Shown: positions 55,301 through 64,000 of the stretch, in pieces
Layout: each line of letters starts with the position of its first letter
Numbering within the stretch: position 1 is the stretch's first letter
Assembly (NCBI GenBank): GCA_963709295.1
Contig: CAVPVW010000004.1
Span: 124,001-188,000, forward strand
From: JBGPQJ01 sp963709295
GTDB lineage: Bacteria > Chloroflexota > Anaerolineae > Anaerolineales > Villigracilaceae
Direction of reading: 5' to 3'
Length of the DNA stretch: 64,000 bases
Translations under genes and position numbers: made by a program
The notes under the pieces: model-generated
The model's database searches: none
The model's input: the letters and a program-made list of their open reading frames with translations, nothing else
What the model was told of the DNA's origin: nothing

Positions 55301-55562
55301 AGATGATGTAAGAAAGGAACCTTTGCGGCTCCTGGTCGAGGGTGTCGAGAGACAGCCAGCAAACGGGGAGGTCGCTATTGGCTGCCAGATCGATGAGCAG
55401 GGACGTCTTCCCGTAGCCCGCAGGGGCAACGACCAGAATCAGTTTTTTATCCAGCTGGTCGTACAGATTTTCCAGCAGGCGTTGGCGGGCAACAATCTCC
55501 GGCCGCCGCTTCGGCTGGCTTATCTTGATGGTGCTGACCGGGAATTTTTCAATGCTGGTCAT
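52323..55562 (-). CDS. MalT-like ATPase regulator with C-terminal SARP/BTAD domain
   Basis: The 1079-residue protein begins with a STAND-type ATPase (Walker A VVAPAGYGKTSLL, about residue 42; Walker B HFLLVLDDYH). It continues with MalT-like winged-helix and TPR domains (about 400-800; for example FDDAKKCYEIALNRYTELG in pieces). The end is an OmpR-type winged helix (about 830-925; LKIITLGEAQVIRNGTPLSL, RYKTTIYRLRHAVG) plus a bacterial transcriptional activator domain (about 935-1075; EQAHRQRMRAYAALRDQPGL). It should bind DNA when a ligand opens the STAND module. It leads the cluster of peptide, DUF5317, NHLP and HD-GYP genes. Confidence 0.92.
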   Translation of the reverse strand: MTSIEKFPVSTIKISQPKRRPEIVARQRLLENLYDQLDKKLILVVAPAGYGKTSLLIDLAANSDLPVCWLSLDTLDQEPQRFLSYIISSIQQRFPEFGRESTAALESLASFEKDSERLLIALTNEINSRIHEHFLLVLDDYHLVDSALPVRLLVNRFIQLSGETVHVILSSRSLPNIPDMPLMIARDMVAGLSYEELSFQPDEIQQYFTQNSRHTLTDQEAAKLAQETEGWIAAIHLTSALPSIHPPAQPFGSSGDLFDFFASEVLDKQTPDMREFLLVTALFEAFNASLCEDVLDPLLPGEKRNWASLVASIQTNNVFTVPLGPDGKWIRYHNLFRHFLQSRLQYEQPTLAWHIQNGLAQYHEKNRSWEEALHLYESLGDRQSLIRVFAMAGSDFIRHGRMLTLSNWLEHLSSSIPQENPVMLSLLGAVQAIQGDAQLAVSLLSQAEASFRSSGDLDNLTKVLTRRAMAYRRLGDYNLMLADTDETIRLAQDKDDQSLQEAFAEAHRMKGQALGKLGRFDDAKKCYEIALNRYTELGVTSSIPLIEMDIGVLHADKGDTQSASRYYARALDAWEKSGETTRKALLLNNLGVIHHMDGIYEEAFTVFEKGLEACEQCGDRRTQALTLCSLGDLLMDVNDFEQARRCYEEALTVAGGLNDNFIIFYSTISTARLARLGGQVEEAEAVLTQLAARQGTSSPYRLSQVEFEQACCRLAVGRAQEAVEIFQKSMLVHQPAGSSEELGKYIIWLSAAYASHDSKACLEQLDRLAAMDLAQFKSSYITLNASQAYPYLSKILEFKKVNPTVGRFFAKAVNFSDDLKGMRRRLRQISRRVQITPPSLKIITLGEAQVIRNGTPLSLSDWQTRETRDLFFYLYFHPPQTKEQIAMIFWPDITPARLKMRYKTTIYRLRHAVGQEVILYEGERYSFNRGTDYTCDLDDFNLYLEAARNSSEIRQTVDLLQKAVDLVHGPYLANIDADWVMPERVRLQEAYQAVLLRLGELYLELEQAERSLEASRRALLSDPLLEQAHRQRMRAYAALRDQPGLARQYQQCRKTLQKELGLQPTNETERLYEQLIRSF

Positions 55563-55823
55563 GTCTGATTAAAACTTTCACTGGCAGGGATGTATGACCT
55601 GCTTTAATTTTCCGGCAGTAACACTGAGCCTTCAAAAAGATAACACCCAACGAGGATTAAAGTTTGTTACTAAAAAGTACATTATAAGCCATCCATAGGA
55701 GGTAAAAAAGCCGGATTTGGGGTGAGTTTTAATGAAATGTCAATCCCCTGTTTGATGGATAATATTGCATGGTGTATCATTGATGACAGCCAATTCAGGA
55801 AAAGCCGTGTCAGAGTATCGATT

Positions 55824-56531
55824 ATGAAGCAGACCCCGTTTCTAATTCAACCGGACCCACTCAACGATATCCGCGGACTCTATAAGCGATTCGATTCTTC
55901 AATCGCAGGTCTGGATTGTGGAGGGAAATGCGCCTCCTTCAACACAGGTGGAAAGCCGTTTTGCTGTGACATATGCCATGCCGTGCCTGCGGTTTATGAT
56001 GAGGAATGGACTTACCTGGAAAATAATACGGACTTGTGGTATTCGTGGCGGGGAGATGAATGTGCGGATTCCGGAGAGTCCGCCCAACTGCAGGAAGACG
56101 TCCCGGAGAGGATGGTTCTGCTGGCTTGCAAAGGGCCCGCCCACTGCCAGCGCAATTTCCGCGCACTGTCCTGCCGCCAGTTCCCTTTCTTTCCTTATGT
56201 GTCCAGTGATTACCGGTTTATGGGACTTGCCTGTGAATGGGAGTTTGAAGAGCGGTGCTGGGTGATCAGCAACCTGCACCGGGTGGCAAAATCCTACAGG
56301 CAGGAGTTTGTTGCCGTTCACGATGCGATGTTTGCGCAGCGGCAGGATGTTTTTGACAACTTTGCCTGTCACTCTGAGCGTATGCGGCTGCGGTTCATGG
56401 AGGAACGAAGGCGTTTTCCGTTGCTGCACCGGAATGGAAAGAATTACCTGGTCAGTCCGAAGAGCGGACGCCTGTCGCGAATGGACCCCGGCCAATTTCC
56501 CAAGTTTGGTCCGTATCGGGTGGAGACGTAG
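55824..56531 (+). CDS. Cysteine-rich YkgJ-like protein
   Basis: From ATG 55824 the protein has 235 residues. Two cysteine groups stand out: CGGKCASF then FCCDICH (about residues 32-54), and CKGPAHCQRNFRALSCRQFPFFPY (about 110-135). The last fits the metal-binding pattern of the YkgJ/UPF0153 family, whose members are thought to bind zinc or iron-sulfur clusters. A later cysteine lies in MGLACEWEFEERCW. Upstream in-frame ATGs give a less likely extension. It is single and divergent from the SARP regulator gene. The 55569-55823 interval holds promoters only. Confidence 0.65.
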   Translation: MKQTPFLIQPDPLNDIRGLYKRFDSSIAGLDCGGKCASFNTGGKPFCCDICHAVPAVYDEEWTYLENNTDLWYSWRGDECADSGESAQLQEDVPERMVLLACKGPAHCQRNFRALSCRQFPFFPYVSSDYRFMGLACEWEFEERCWVISNLHRVAKSYRQEFVAVHDAMFAQRQDVFDNFACHSERMRLRFMEERRRFPLLHRNGKNYLVSPKSGRLSRMDPGQFPKFGPYRVET

Positions 56532-56557
56532 AAATATTCTTTTACAAGGGGTAGAGA

Positions 56558-57740
56558 TTAATCCCTGGCCAGAACCTTTTCGAGCGTGTCCTCGCTGAAA
56601 ATTCTCTCGTCCATCAGGTTGAGAAAAGTATCCGCGATGAGTGGATCATAGATGATGCCGCTGTTGTCCCGGATATAGTTGAGAACCTGTTCCTTTGGAA
56701 CGGCTTTCCGGTAGGGGCGGTCTGAGTTAAGAGCTTCCCAGTGATCTACGACAGTGAATATCCTCGAAGGCAGGGGAATATCATCGCCCTTCAACCCCTG
56801 CGGATAACCCTTTCCATCCCACCGCTCATGGTGGCAGTAGGGAATGGTAATGGCATCCTTTAGATACGGAATTCCCTCCAGCATCTCCTTGGCGTAGACT
56901 GGATGCATGCGCATGAGCTCCCACTCTGACTCGTTGAGCGGGCCGGGCTTGAACAGGATGGAGTCTGGAATTGCCATCTTTCCGATGTCGTGCAGCAGGG
57001 CGCCGCGGTGAAGTTGGAGTAGATCCTCATCTTTCAAGCCTAATTGAAGTGCGAGCAGTGTGCACAGGTTGGTCACCCGGCGGCTGTGTCCTTCTGTTTC
57101 GCGGTCCCGATATTCCAGGGCCTTGGCCCAGCCTTCGAGGGTCTTGTCATAGGATTCCTTCAGCTGAACCTCGGTCTCCTCGGCGCGCCTCAGGCTGATC
57201 TCGACATTCTCCATGGTGATCCATACCAGGAAGGCCTCTGCCGCCAGCAGGACCACCTGCACGAGAATGTCATCGACGGTGGCGCTGTTGGATGTGACCA
57301 GAATTCCCCTGACTTCGAGCAGCCCGATGAAGATCAACGAACCGGCGCATGCCAGGAACAGGATGGGAGCAGCGCGTTTACCGAACAGCAGACTGCCGAG
57401 GAAAATGATGACTGGATAAATGATCACGCTCGGGTCGTGGATCCCGCCGCCCTTGAGGGTGGTGTAAAACGCCACGGCAAGAATGACCACAGTCGTGAGG
57501 CCGCTGACGAGCAGGTAGGATCCGTGTTCGTTGGCTTCCAGCCCGAATACGCACAGCATGGACAGGGAAAACAACAGCAACGACGGCCGGCCAATCCCTC
57601 AACATGGCGTTGTTAATTCCCAGGATGATGCTGGTCAGCATCACCCCCCACAGCACCATCCCCAGGGTGCGCTTGCGCAGATGACCGTTGTAGGAATTTC
57701 GAATCGGAACGGGGAACCAGGGCATTGAAATTTTTAGCAT
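56558..57740 (-). pseudogene. Membrane-bound HD-GYP phosphodiesterase, one frameshift
   Basis: ATG 57740 opens a frame with IRNSYNGHLRKRTLGMVLWG and the first helix. Near 57595 the frame changes and the remainder gives four or five more helices (about 40-175). A coiled linker and an intact HD-GYP domain follow: HSRRVTNLCTLLA, HDIGKMAIPDSILFKPGPL, CHHERWDGKGYPQG and SRIFTVVDHWEALNSDRPYR. Total about 390 residues. The membrane part has no recognised sensor fold. This is the second HD-GYP protein in the window, not adjacent to any diguanylate cyclase. Confidence 0.88.
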
Positions 57741-57952
57741 GAAGCCTCTATCCGTAGATGGTTTTTCCCACTTCTGCTACTATACAATTTTGAAAGGAAT
57801 TACACCACCATAGAATTGGGCGATTTGGATGGGCTCTTTTATCCAGATCCGGCGGGGTATAAAGGATACCTTTTTCTCGCCCGGGTGGTCGCTGGCTGGA
57901 AGAATTTGTCTTACAATTGAGTTCATCAAATAACAGTGGACGGCGGTCTCTG

Positions 57953-58912
57953 ATGAAAGAAAAAATCCTTGTTGGCATTGACCTTGGCGGGACAAATGTA
58001 CGCGCGGGCGCTGTGACGATGGCTGGCGAACTGGTTGCCCGCCAGGAGTGTCCCATCGAAGCGCGGCAGGGGCCTCAGGCGGGAGTGGAAAAAATCGCCG
58101 GTCTGATCACTCGCGTTGCCGACGAAGCCGGAGGCCGGTTGCAGGCCATCGGGATTGGTTCCACCGGGCCGGTCGACCGCGACCTTGGCGCGATTCAGAA
58201 TCCCTACACCCTGCCCACCTGGGAAAACGTGAACATCGTCAGACTGCTGCGCGAGCGCTTCCGTGTGCCGGTGACGATCGAGAACGACGCGGATGCCGCG
58301 GCGCTGGGTGAATCCTGGATGGGTGCAGGAAGAGGGCTTTCACGCCTGTGCATGGTGACCGTCGGCACCGGTGTGGGGACAGCTTTCATTTATAACGGGA
58401 ACATCTACCGGGGCGTTGGCGGGGCGCATTGCGAGGGCGGGCACATGATTCTCGACCCGTCGGGTCCGGAGTGCTACTGCGGAGCGAAAGGATGCTGGGA
58501 GTCGCTGGCGTCCGGCACGGCGATCGGCGCTTATGCGCGCGAGAAGACTGCTTCACATCCCACGCTCATGACGGAGCTGGCGGGAGGCGACCCTGAGCGA
58601 ATCGATGCTGCCACCGTCGCGCAAGCGGCCCGAGGAGGAGACGCCTTGGCACTAGGGATCATCAACCGGGCTGCAGATTACGTCGCCCTCGGTCTGGTCA
58701 ATTTGATCGTCCTGTTCCTGCCGGATGGCATCGTCCTGACTGGGGGGGTCATGCGCTCATTTGACTTGATGGAGGCACGCATCCGCTCGGTGATCGCCCG
58801 GCACAACATCATGTCTCCGGTGGATAAGGTGGCTCTACGATTGGCAGACCTCGGTCAGCAGGCAGGCATGATCGGCGCGGCGCGGGCAGCCATGCTGGCC
58901 AGCGAAGAGTGA
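57953..58912 (+). CDS. ROK family sugar kinase (glucokinase-like)
   Basis: From ATG 57953 the protein has 319 residues (a TTG upstream is less likely). ROK landmarks are the phosphate loop VGIDLGGTNVRAG, ENDADAAALGE (catalytic aspartate), VTVGTGVGTAFIYNG, EGGHMIL and the zinc motif CYCGAKGCWESLASG. It has no N-terminal helix-turn-helix, so it is a kinase rather than a repressor, phosphorylating glucose or another hexose with ATP. It is a single gene ending at a strong terminator. Confidence 0.94.
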   Translation: MKEKILVGIDLGGTNVRAGAVTMAGELVARQECPIEARQGPQAGVEKIAGLITRVADEAGGRLQAIGIGSTGPVDRDLGAIQNPYTLPTWENVNIVRLLRERFRVPVTIENDADAAALGESWMGAGRGLSRLCMVTVGTGVGTAFIYNGNIYRGVGGAHCEGGHMILDPSGPECYCGAKGCWESLASGTAIGAYAREKTASHPTLMTELAGGDPERIDAATVAQAARGGDALALGIINRAADYVALGLVNLIVLFLPDGIVLTGGVMRSFDLMEARIRSVIARHNIMSPVDKVALRLADLGQQAGMIGAARAAMLASEE

Positions 58913-58918
58913 TTCAAT

Positions 58919-58950
58919 CAAAGAGCCCCGCGTTTTCGCGGGGCTCTTTG
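58919..58950. terminator. Bidirectional terminator
   Basis: A perfect 14-bp stem CAAAGAGCCCCGCG/CGCGGGGCTCTTTG with a TTTT loop lies between the convergent ROK and FHA genes. Confidence 0.9.
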
Positions 58951-58969
58951 ATTCATGTGAATTATTTTT

Positions 58970-60046
58970 CTACACTTCAAGCCTGACGATCACTACCTTT
59001 CCCAACCCGATTCGCGTTCCCACCCTGATTTCATAAGGACGGTTGGGCTCAATTTTCCTGCCGTCCAGAGTGACCCCATTGGTGCTTTTGAGATCGGTGA
59101 GGGTGAACATTTTGGTCTGCGGGTCAAAGCTGACTTCGGCATGACGGCGCGAGACCTCCTGTTCCACGCTCAGGATGGGGATGGTGCGGCCCAATGTGAA
59201 GGGGTAGGCAGGGATGTCGATGCGCTGCCCGACCTGTTCCTTGGCGGTTGCCCGTTCTATCACCAGATAGGAAGCCACCGATTCTCCCATCCCAATGAAA
59301 GTTCCATCGAAATTCCCGGCAGGCACGGAGGGCGGCGGTGGTGCGGATTGAGCCATGGCTGGCTGCGAGGGCATCGGTTGGGAGGCCACATGAGGGATGG
59401 GTTGGGATCTCGGTTCATGCGCTGCGGGTTTGGCAACCTGCTGTGCGATGAACGTGAACGGCACCTTGTTCCGGCCGACGATGATCTTGTCGCCGTTTCG
59501 GATCTCCTTGCGGGAGTTGAGCACCATCTCCTTGCCGTTCAATATGAGCAGGTTGTTCTCCGCCAGCATCTCGATGTAGTATTTTCCATCGGAGAAGGTG
59601 ATCTGGGCGTGCTTGCGCGAGATGGTCATGCCGTTGGGGACAAGCTGGACATTGACCGCCAGCACGATATCGTGATCCACTTCGTTGGTCGGACGGCCGA
59701 TGACCGCCGGCTGCCACTGGATGTCGAAGGACTTGCCGGTCGTGTCTTCGCGAAGAATGGCATATTGCGATGGATGCAGCATCTGGCGGATGGTCTTGCG
59801 CACATAGTCAAAGACCAGCTCATCCTGCGGCTGGATGTCCAGCTGGGCCATGGTGTAGTTGGCGTTGAGCGGCCGTTCCATGCCCTTGAGGTAGATGGCG
59901 TATTTCTCCGGTGAATCGGCGGTGATGTCGTCGAATTCCTTCAGGATCTCCTGGATCAGGCCGGCCGGGGTCAGGCTTTCAAGGATACGCGCCCGCTGGT
60001 CGGAATGCTCGAAGACGTCGATCTTGACATCGATATATTCAGCCAT
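58970..60046 (-). CDS. Ubiquitin-like (YukD/EsaB-type) plus double FHA domain protein
   Basis: The 358-residue cytoplasmic protein starts seven bases after GGAGG. Residues 1-95 resemble the YukD/EsaB ubiquitin-like fold of type VII secretion (VKIDVFEHSD, LKGMERPLNANYTMAQL). A first FHA domain (about 110-205) has VIGRPTNEVDHD, TISRKHAQITF and LILNGKEM. After a Pro/Gln-rich linker a second FHA domain (about 275-358) has FTLGRTIPIL, EVSRRHAEVSF and LTDLKSTNGVTLDG. FHA domains bind phosphothreonine, so a Ser/Thr kinase probably controls it. It follows the EccC-like genes in the same orientation and is likely the regulatory arm of that system. Confidence 0.88.
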   Translation of the reverse strand: MAEYIDVKIDVFEHSDQRARILESLTPAGLIQEILKEFDDITADSPEKYAIYLKGMERPLNANYTMAQLDIQPQDELVFDYVRKTIRQMLHPSQYAILREDTTGKSFDIQWQPAVIGRPTNEVDHDIVLAVNVQLVPNGMTISRKHAQITFSDGKYYIEMLAENNLLILNGKEMVLNSRKEIRNGDKIIVGRNKVPFTFIAQQVAKPAAHEPRSQPIPHVASQPMPSQPAMAQSAPPPPSVPAGNFDGTFIGMGESVASYLVIERATAKEQVGQRIDIPAYPFTLGRTIPILSVEQEVSRRHAEVSFDPQTKMFTLTDLKSTNGVTLDGRKIEPNRPYEIRVGTRIGLGKVVIVRLEV

Positions 60047-60048
60047 GG

Positions 60049-60281
60049 TTAACCTCCCTTCTTTTTCTTGCCCTTGGCATCCGGGTTCTCATCCGGTTTG
60101 GCGGGTGGCGGCTCCGGTGGTTTGGATTCTGATTGGGCATCAGGCTGGGCTTCGGGTTTCTTATCCAACAAGCCCATTGACCCGGGCATTCTCGACGAGG
60201 TCGGCATCAGAGAACAAGTTGATCACAGGATTCCGGCAGCCCGATTTCAATCAGTTTTTTCTTCAAGTCGCGGGATGTCAT
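60049..60281 (-). pseudogene. Small charged protein between EccCb-like and FHA genes, frameshifted
   Basis: ATG 60281 overlaps the stop of the EccCb-like gene (ATGA). The first frame reads MTSRDLKKKLIEIGLPES, the next frame continues PVINLFSDADLVENARVNG, and a third gives LLDKKPEAQPDAQSES and a Pro/Lys tail ending GKKKKGG. Two indels would join them into about 76 residues. The folded part is short and helical, the tail low-complexity. Function unknown; the overlap suggests it belongs to the secretion operon. Confidence 0.55.
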
Positions 60282-62090
60282 ACATGGACAGGTCCGGTCC
60301 GGTAGGTGCAGGCGGGTATGCCGGTTAACGCAGCAGCTTGACCGTGCGCTTTCTTAGACTTGCCGCCGGAGAGCCAGGTAACGTTCTCCTGCGGATACCG
60401 TTCCCTGATACGGGTGACCCAAATGTCCAGCGAACCTTCGATATCCTCGTCATTGGCATAGGGCGTGGCGATCTGCAGCATACTGGTGATTCCCGAGCGG
60501 ACGATGAAGGCGCGTCCCATCGGCAGTTCTGCCTCCGCCAGGCTGCGCGGGAATTTGCCATTCAGCCGGTTGACTGCTGCCGCGCTTCTAAGAGCGATAC
60601 CAAAGTTGGGCGCCGCATAGACTTTGCGCAGGTCGTCCGAAGAGCTCATGATGCCCAGAGAGCCGGCCACGATCAGGAAAACGCCGGCCGTCTGGTATTT
60701 GCGGATGAGCGTGGAGAGACCCTCGAAGAAAGCTCGATCTTCTTGCGGCTGGCTTCCTCCGTAAAGGCATCGTAATCGTCGATGAAGATCATGATCTTGC
60801 GCCGCTTGGGTTTCGTGTCGAACTCGGCGCATTCGACCTTCATGTTCTCGAGGAAATCATCCAATTGTTCGATGTCGTCGATGGTCTGCACCACGTGCGG
60901 GAGGTTGGCCAGCGACATCTGGCTGGCTTTCCATAGTTTGCGCGAGAAGTCGATCAGCACCATCATGACTTCATCAGGTGAATAATTGGTGGCTACGGAA
61001 AGCATCATGGTGCGCAAGTGTAGTGGTCTTGCCGGAGAAAGGCTGGCCGATGACCACCATGTGCGGTCCCTGGCGCTCGATGTCGATCACCGCCGGTTCC
61101 AGCGTGCGGTCATCGATGCCCATCACGGCGTAAATGCGTCGCACTGCGGGCAGTGTGGTTTGCTTCATCAGGTTGTCGAGCGAGTAGCGCAGCGGCAGGG
61201 TCTCGATGGTGGACGGTTTCTCGCCCTTCCACTTTCCTTCCCAGACTTCGGTCATGCGCATGCACATCTTGCTGATCTTGCCGAGTCCCGCCCGGGTCGC
61301 CTTCCTCAGGTGTGAAGGTCAGCGCTGTCTGGAATTCAAGCGGCATGCTGCCGACGCGTACATAGCCGCGGCCGGGAACCGCGCTCAAGTCGGCAGGGAC
61401 GCCGCGCCCGACGATGTCGGCATATTCGCTGGGATCGGAGAGCTTGAGCGTGAAGCGTTCGGTGATCAGGTTATACAGTTTTCCGCTGAGCGAATTGGGC
61501 GTATCCGCCGAGAACAGGAAGTGCACGCCATAGGCGCGCGATTCGCGCACCAGCGAGATCAGCGGTCCCATCAGCCCTTCGTAGTACTCCTTGAATTCGG
61601 CAAAGTTGTCGATGACCACCAGGATGGCCGGCAGCGTTTTTTCAGGATGGGCCAGGTTGTAGGAATCCAGGCTGTTGACTTTGGCTTCGCTGAAGAGCAC
61701 CTGGCGCTGGTCGATGATGTCGTTGACCTTGCGCAGGGCGCGCAGCACGCGTTCCTCCTCCTCGGAGGTGACGACCGCGCCGACATGCGGCAGGTCGCTC
61801 AAAATGGACATTGCCCGCCCGCCGAAGTCCAGGATGTAGATGTGCAGTTCATCGGGCGAATGGGTCAGCGCCAGGCTGGTGATGACGGTGCGCAGGAAGG
61901 TGGTCTTGCCGCGTCCGGAGGCGCCGAATACAACCGCATGGCCATTCGTAAAGTCGATCTTGAGGGGTTTCTGGCTGGCCTGGTAGGGATTATCCACGAT
62001 CCCGATCAGCGGCCTCATGGCGTTCTTGCCCCAGCTAATGCGCCTTCCCATTTGAAATTCACCTGTCCCAGAAAGTTGCTGCTTTTTCAT
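60278..62090 (-). pseudogene. EccCb/EssC-like FtsK-SpoIIIE ATPase (second and third ATPase domains), frameshifted
   Basis: ATG 62090 overlaps the stop of the preceding gene (ATGA). The first domain (about 40-290) has IGIVDNPYQASQ, Walker A FGASGRGKTT, Walker B AILVVIDNFAEF and GRGVPADLSAVPGRG. After frame changes near 61300 and 61020 comes a third-type domain with VVIGQPFSGKTTT, VLIDFSRKLW and KIMIFIDDYDAF. A last change near 60735 leads to FFEGLSTLIRKYQTAGVFLIVAG in pieces. The chain ends TYRTGPVHV. These are the regulatory ATPase domains of type VII secretion motors. Whether the gene is really separate from the upstream part, as in EccCa/EccCb, or split by an indel is open. Confidence 0.83.
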
Positions 62091-64000
62091 TCAATGACAG
62101 GCCGAGCCACTTTTTCAGAATTGGAGGCCCGCAGCAGTTCGATATCCGCGTCGTTCATGTAGGCCGTATCGAGCGGGGTTTGCAGGCTGAGCACATTGGT
62201 GCCGGTCTGCATGGGCAGGAACTGCGGCCAGGGGCGCCACTGCGGTTTGGATTCCTGCAGCGCCAGATTGGCCATCATCTCCACGATGACGTCATACAGC
62301 TTGGGCGGCTCGGTGGCTTTCTGCGCCGCCGACTTGCGCGGGCGGTCCACCCAGATCACATTGGGGGTGACGTTCTCTTCCTGCGGACCTTTGTAATCGC
62401 CGCCGGTGTAGGCGGTCTGGATCAACTCGATATTCTCGTTGCCGATCTGCAGGTAGCCGCGGCCGGGGATGCCGGGGGGCAGGAAGGCGGCGTCGGCGCG
62501 GCGCAGCACCTCGCGGCTGTCATCGGGCGTTTCCACGCGCAGGCAGATGCGGAACTTGATGTTGGCGCGCATCTGGTCGGTGACGCCCACCGGGCGCTGG
62601 GCAGCCAGGATCAGGGTGACACCGAGCGCGCGGCCCAGGCGGGTGATGCTTTCCAGCTGCGCCTTGTATTCGGCGTTGCCCGAGATCATTTCGGCGAATT
62701 CGTCGATGATGATGAACAGGTGCGGGTACGGCGGCCGGTCCGGTTCGAGGTTCAAGCCCTTGCGGCGGTAGTGGACGATATCCTTGGAGTTGGTGTAGGT
62801 GTTGAGCCTCTGGCGCCGGTCGAGTTCGGCGATGATGGAGGCAAATACGCGCGCCGTGGCGGACTGGTCGAGGTTGGTGACGATATCGACCGCATGCGGC
62901 AGGTGCTTGAACGGCTCGAAGGCCGAACCGCCTTTGTAGTCCACCAGCACGAAGTTAAGCACGGTCGGGTTGAAGTTGAGCGCCATGCCGATGATCATGG
63001 TCATCAGCAGCTCGGATTTGCCGGAACCGGTCGAGCCGGCGATGATGCCGTGCACGCCATCTGCCTTGGCTGAAAAGGTCAGCACGCGCGGTTCGTTGCC
63101 CGAGAGCAGGCCGACGGCGGTGTAGAGCCAGTCTGCGGATTTGGGATCCATGCTGCGGCGCCAGTTCTCCGGTCGCCATTTGCTGCAACTGATCCATGGT
63201 GGTGACGTTCAGCATTTCCATCAGGGTGACGGTGGCGGCCAGGCTGGAACCGTAGCCGCGGCGCACGTCGACCATTTCGAGATTGCGGGAGAACTCGCGC
63301 GCCTTTTCCTGCGTGGAGACCAGTTTGGTGCTGCCCACATACAGGATGGAGTTGAAGCCGGTTTCGGCATAACGGAAGACGACGGATTCTTCATCCATCG
63401 GGTCTTCATCCACTTCGATCACCGACAGGCAGCGGCTGGGGACCTTGGCGCGTTCCGGCACCAGGAAGATGATGCCGGCGCCCAGCATCTGGCCATCCAT
63501 CATGATCGTGGAGATGGCCGCTTCGCCCTCCAGGTCATGCAGACAGGACCAGCCCGGGGCGGGGGTCATGGCATCCACCACCACCAGCATGAACGGCAGC
63601 TTGACGTCCGTGCCGCTTTCCTTGTCCTGCAGGCGCATGCGGCGGCGCTCCAGGATGGTGCGGATGTTCTTCCAGAACAGGCGCATGTTATCGGCTTCGT
63701 TCTCGCCGGGTTTTTCATCATTTTCAAAGAGCAGCGTTTCGGTTTTGTCGGAGCCTTGCAGTGGGGCAGGGCATAAGCCCAGCGCCAGTACTGCCGCGCT
63801 TCGCTCGTGCCGGCCACATAAAGCATGGTGTCCTGCGGCGACTGGAAGGCGGCATAATCCACCAGCATCGTGCGCACATAAGCATGCACCTTGTCCGATG
63901 ACTTGCCGGTGATGCCGATGGAGTGGCGGATGGTGACACCCTTGGATTCCTGCGCTTGCCTCTTCCTTGCCTCCTCTTCTCCTGTTTCTTGGCTTCGACT
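62087..64000 (-). CDS. EccCa/EssC-like FtsK-SpoIIIE secretion ATPase (first ATPase domain), 5' end outside the window
   Basis: The gene enters from beyond the window end on the minus strand. The upstream part (about 63160-63950) has KGVTIRHSIGITGKSSDK, PFMLVVVDAMTPAPG and RYAETGFNSILYVGST, as in EssC/EccC N-terminal regions. The ATPase domain is intact: Walker A IIAGSTGSGKSEL, VLVDYKGGSAFEPF, Walker B HLFIIIDEFAEMI, LAAQRPVGVT and PGIPGRGYLQIG. Frame changes occur near 63720 and 63160. It drives export of small helical (WXG100-type) substrates across the membrane; none is seen in the window. The product ends EKVARPVIE. Confidence 0.88.

Overview
The window looks like a chromosomal segment of an uncultured member of Chloroflexota, most likely class Anaerolineae. 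The evidence is gene content: a MalT-like ATPase fused to a SARP/BTAD domain, a DUF5317 protein, an NHLP-clan small protein, a DUF1800/DUF1501 pair, hydantoinase genes, FHA proteins beside a split FtsK/EssC-type secretion ATPase, and GC-rich codon use. This is recognition by family, not a phylogeny. Many genes continue in another frame while keeping conserved family sequence, so the sequence is probably a long-read or metagenome assembly with residual indels. Such genes are given as one locus and the breaks are noted.

Layout. 1-2.1 kb: an AT-rich SMI1/KNR4-like gene, then a winged-helix regulator with a membrane protein behind a near-consensus promoter and palindrome. 2.2-7.2 kb: ECF sigma factor, zinc-finger anti-sigma, two small membrane proteins, and a DUF1800 plus DUF1501 export pair. 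7.2-10.8 kb: broken GH16 glucanase, lipoprotein, aldo/keto reductase, membrane protein. 10.8-16.6 kb: heavily frameshifted acyl-CoA synthetase with a GNAT domain, gyrB, membrane protein. 16.8-19.7 kb: membrane protein, JAMM peptidase, plsY, metallo-beta-lactamase-fold hydrolase. 19.8-26.7 kb: a receiver/Roadblock-like/dead IS200-transposase fusion, polA and a TPR protein. 26.7-30.9 kb: hyuBA and a lipoprotein.

31.1-45.7 kb is the most remarkable area. A 323-bp segment (3' end of an iron-sulfur protein gene plus 3' end of a family B DNA polymerase gene) occurs twice in direct orientation, at 31666 and 45353. Between the copies lies a 13.4-kb block whose genes are all on the minus strand: a two-component system, an ABC-2 transporter, four paralogous lipoprotein alpha/beta hydrolases, a fifth unrelated hydrolase, a beta-lactamase-like protein and small membrane proteins. 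The block looks like an island inserted at an ancestral junction of the iron-sulfur and polymerase genes. Recombination between the repeats would restore that junction.

45.6-49.2 kb: a translationally coupled operon of a RecA-fold protein without Walker A, a small helical protein and a PolB with degenerate motifs. Just upstream is a LuxR-type regulator gene whose promoter carries a GAAC-N4-GTTC palindrome, the form of a Gram-positive SOS box. 49.3-55.6 kb: a unidirectional cluster of large SARP/MalT regulator, 44-residue hydrophobic peptide, DUF5317, NHLP-clan small protein and HD-GYP protein. 55.8-58.9 kb: cysteine-rich protein, second HD-GYP protein, ROK kinase. 58.9-64 kb: ubiquitin-like/FHA protein, a small charged protein and EccCb/EccCa-like ATPases of a type VII-like secretion system that runs off the window end. 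I saw no tRNA, rRNA, CRISPR array or intact insertion sequence.
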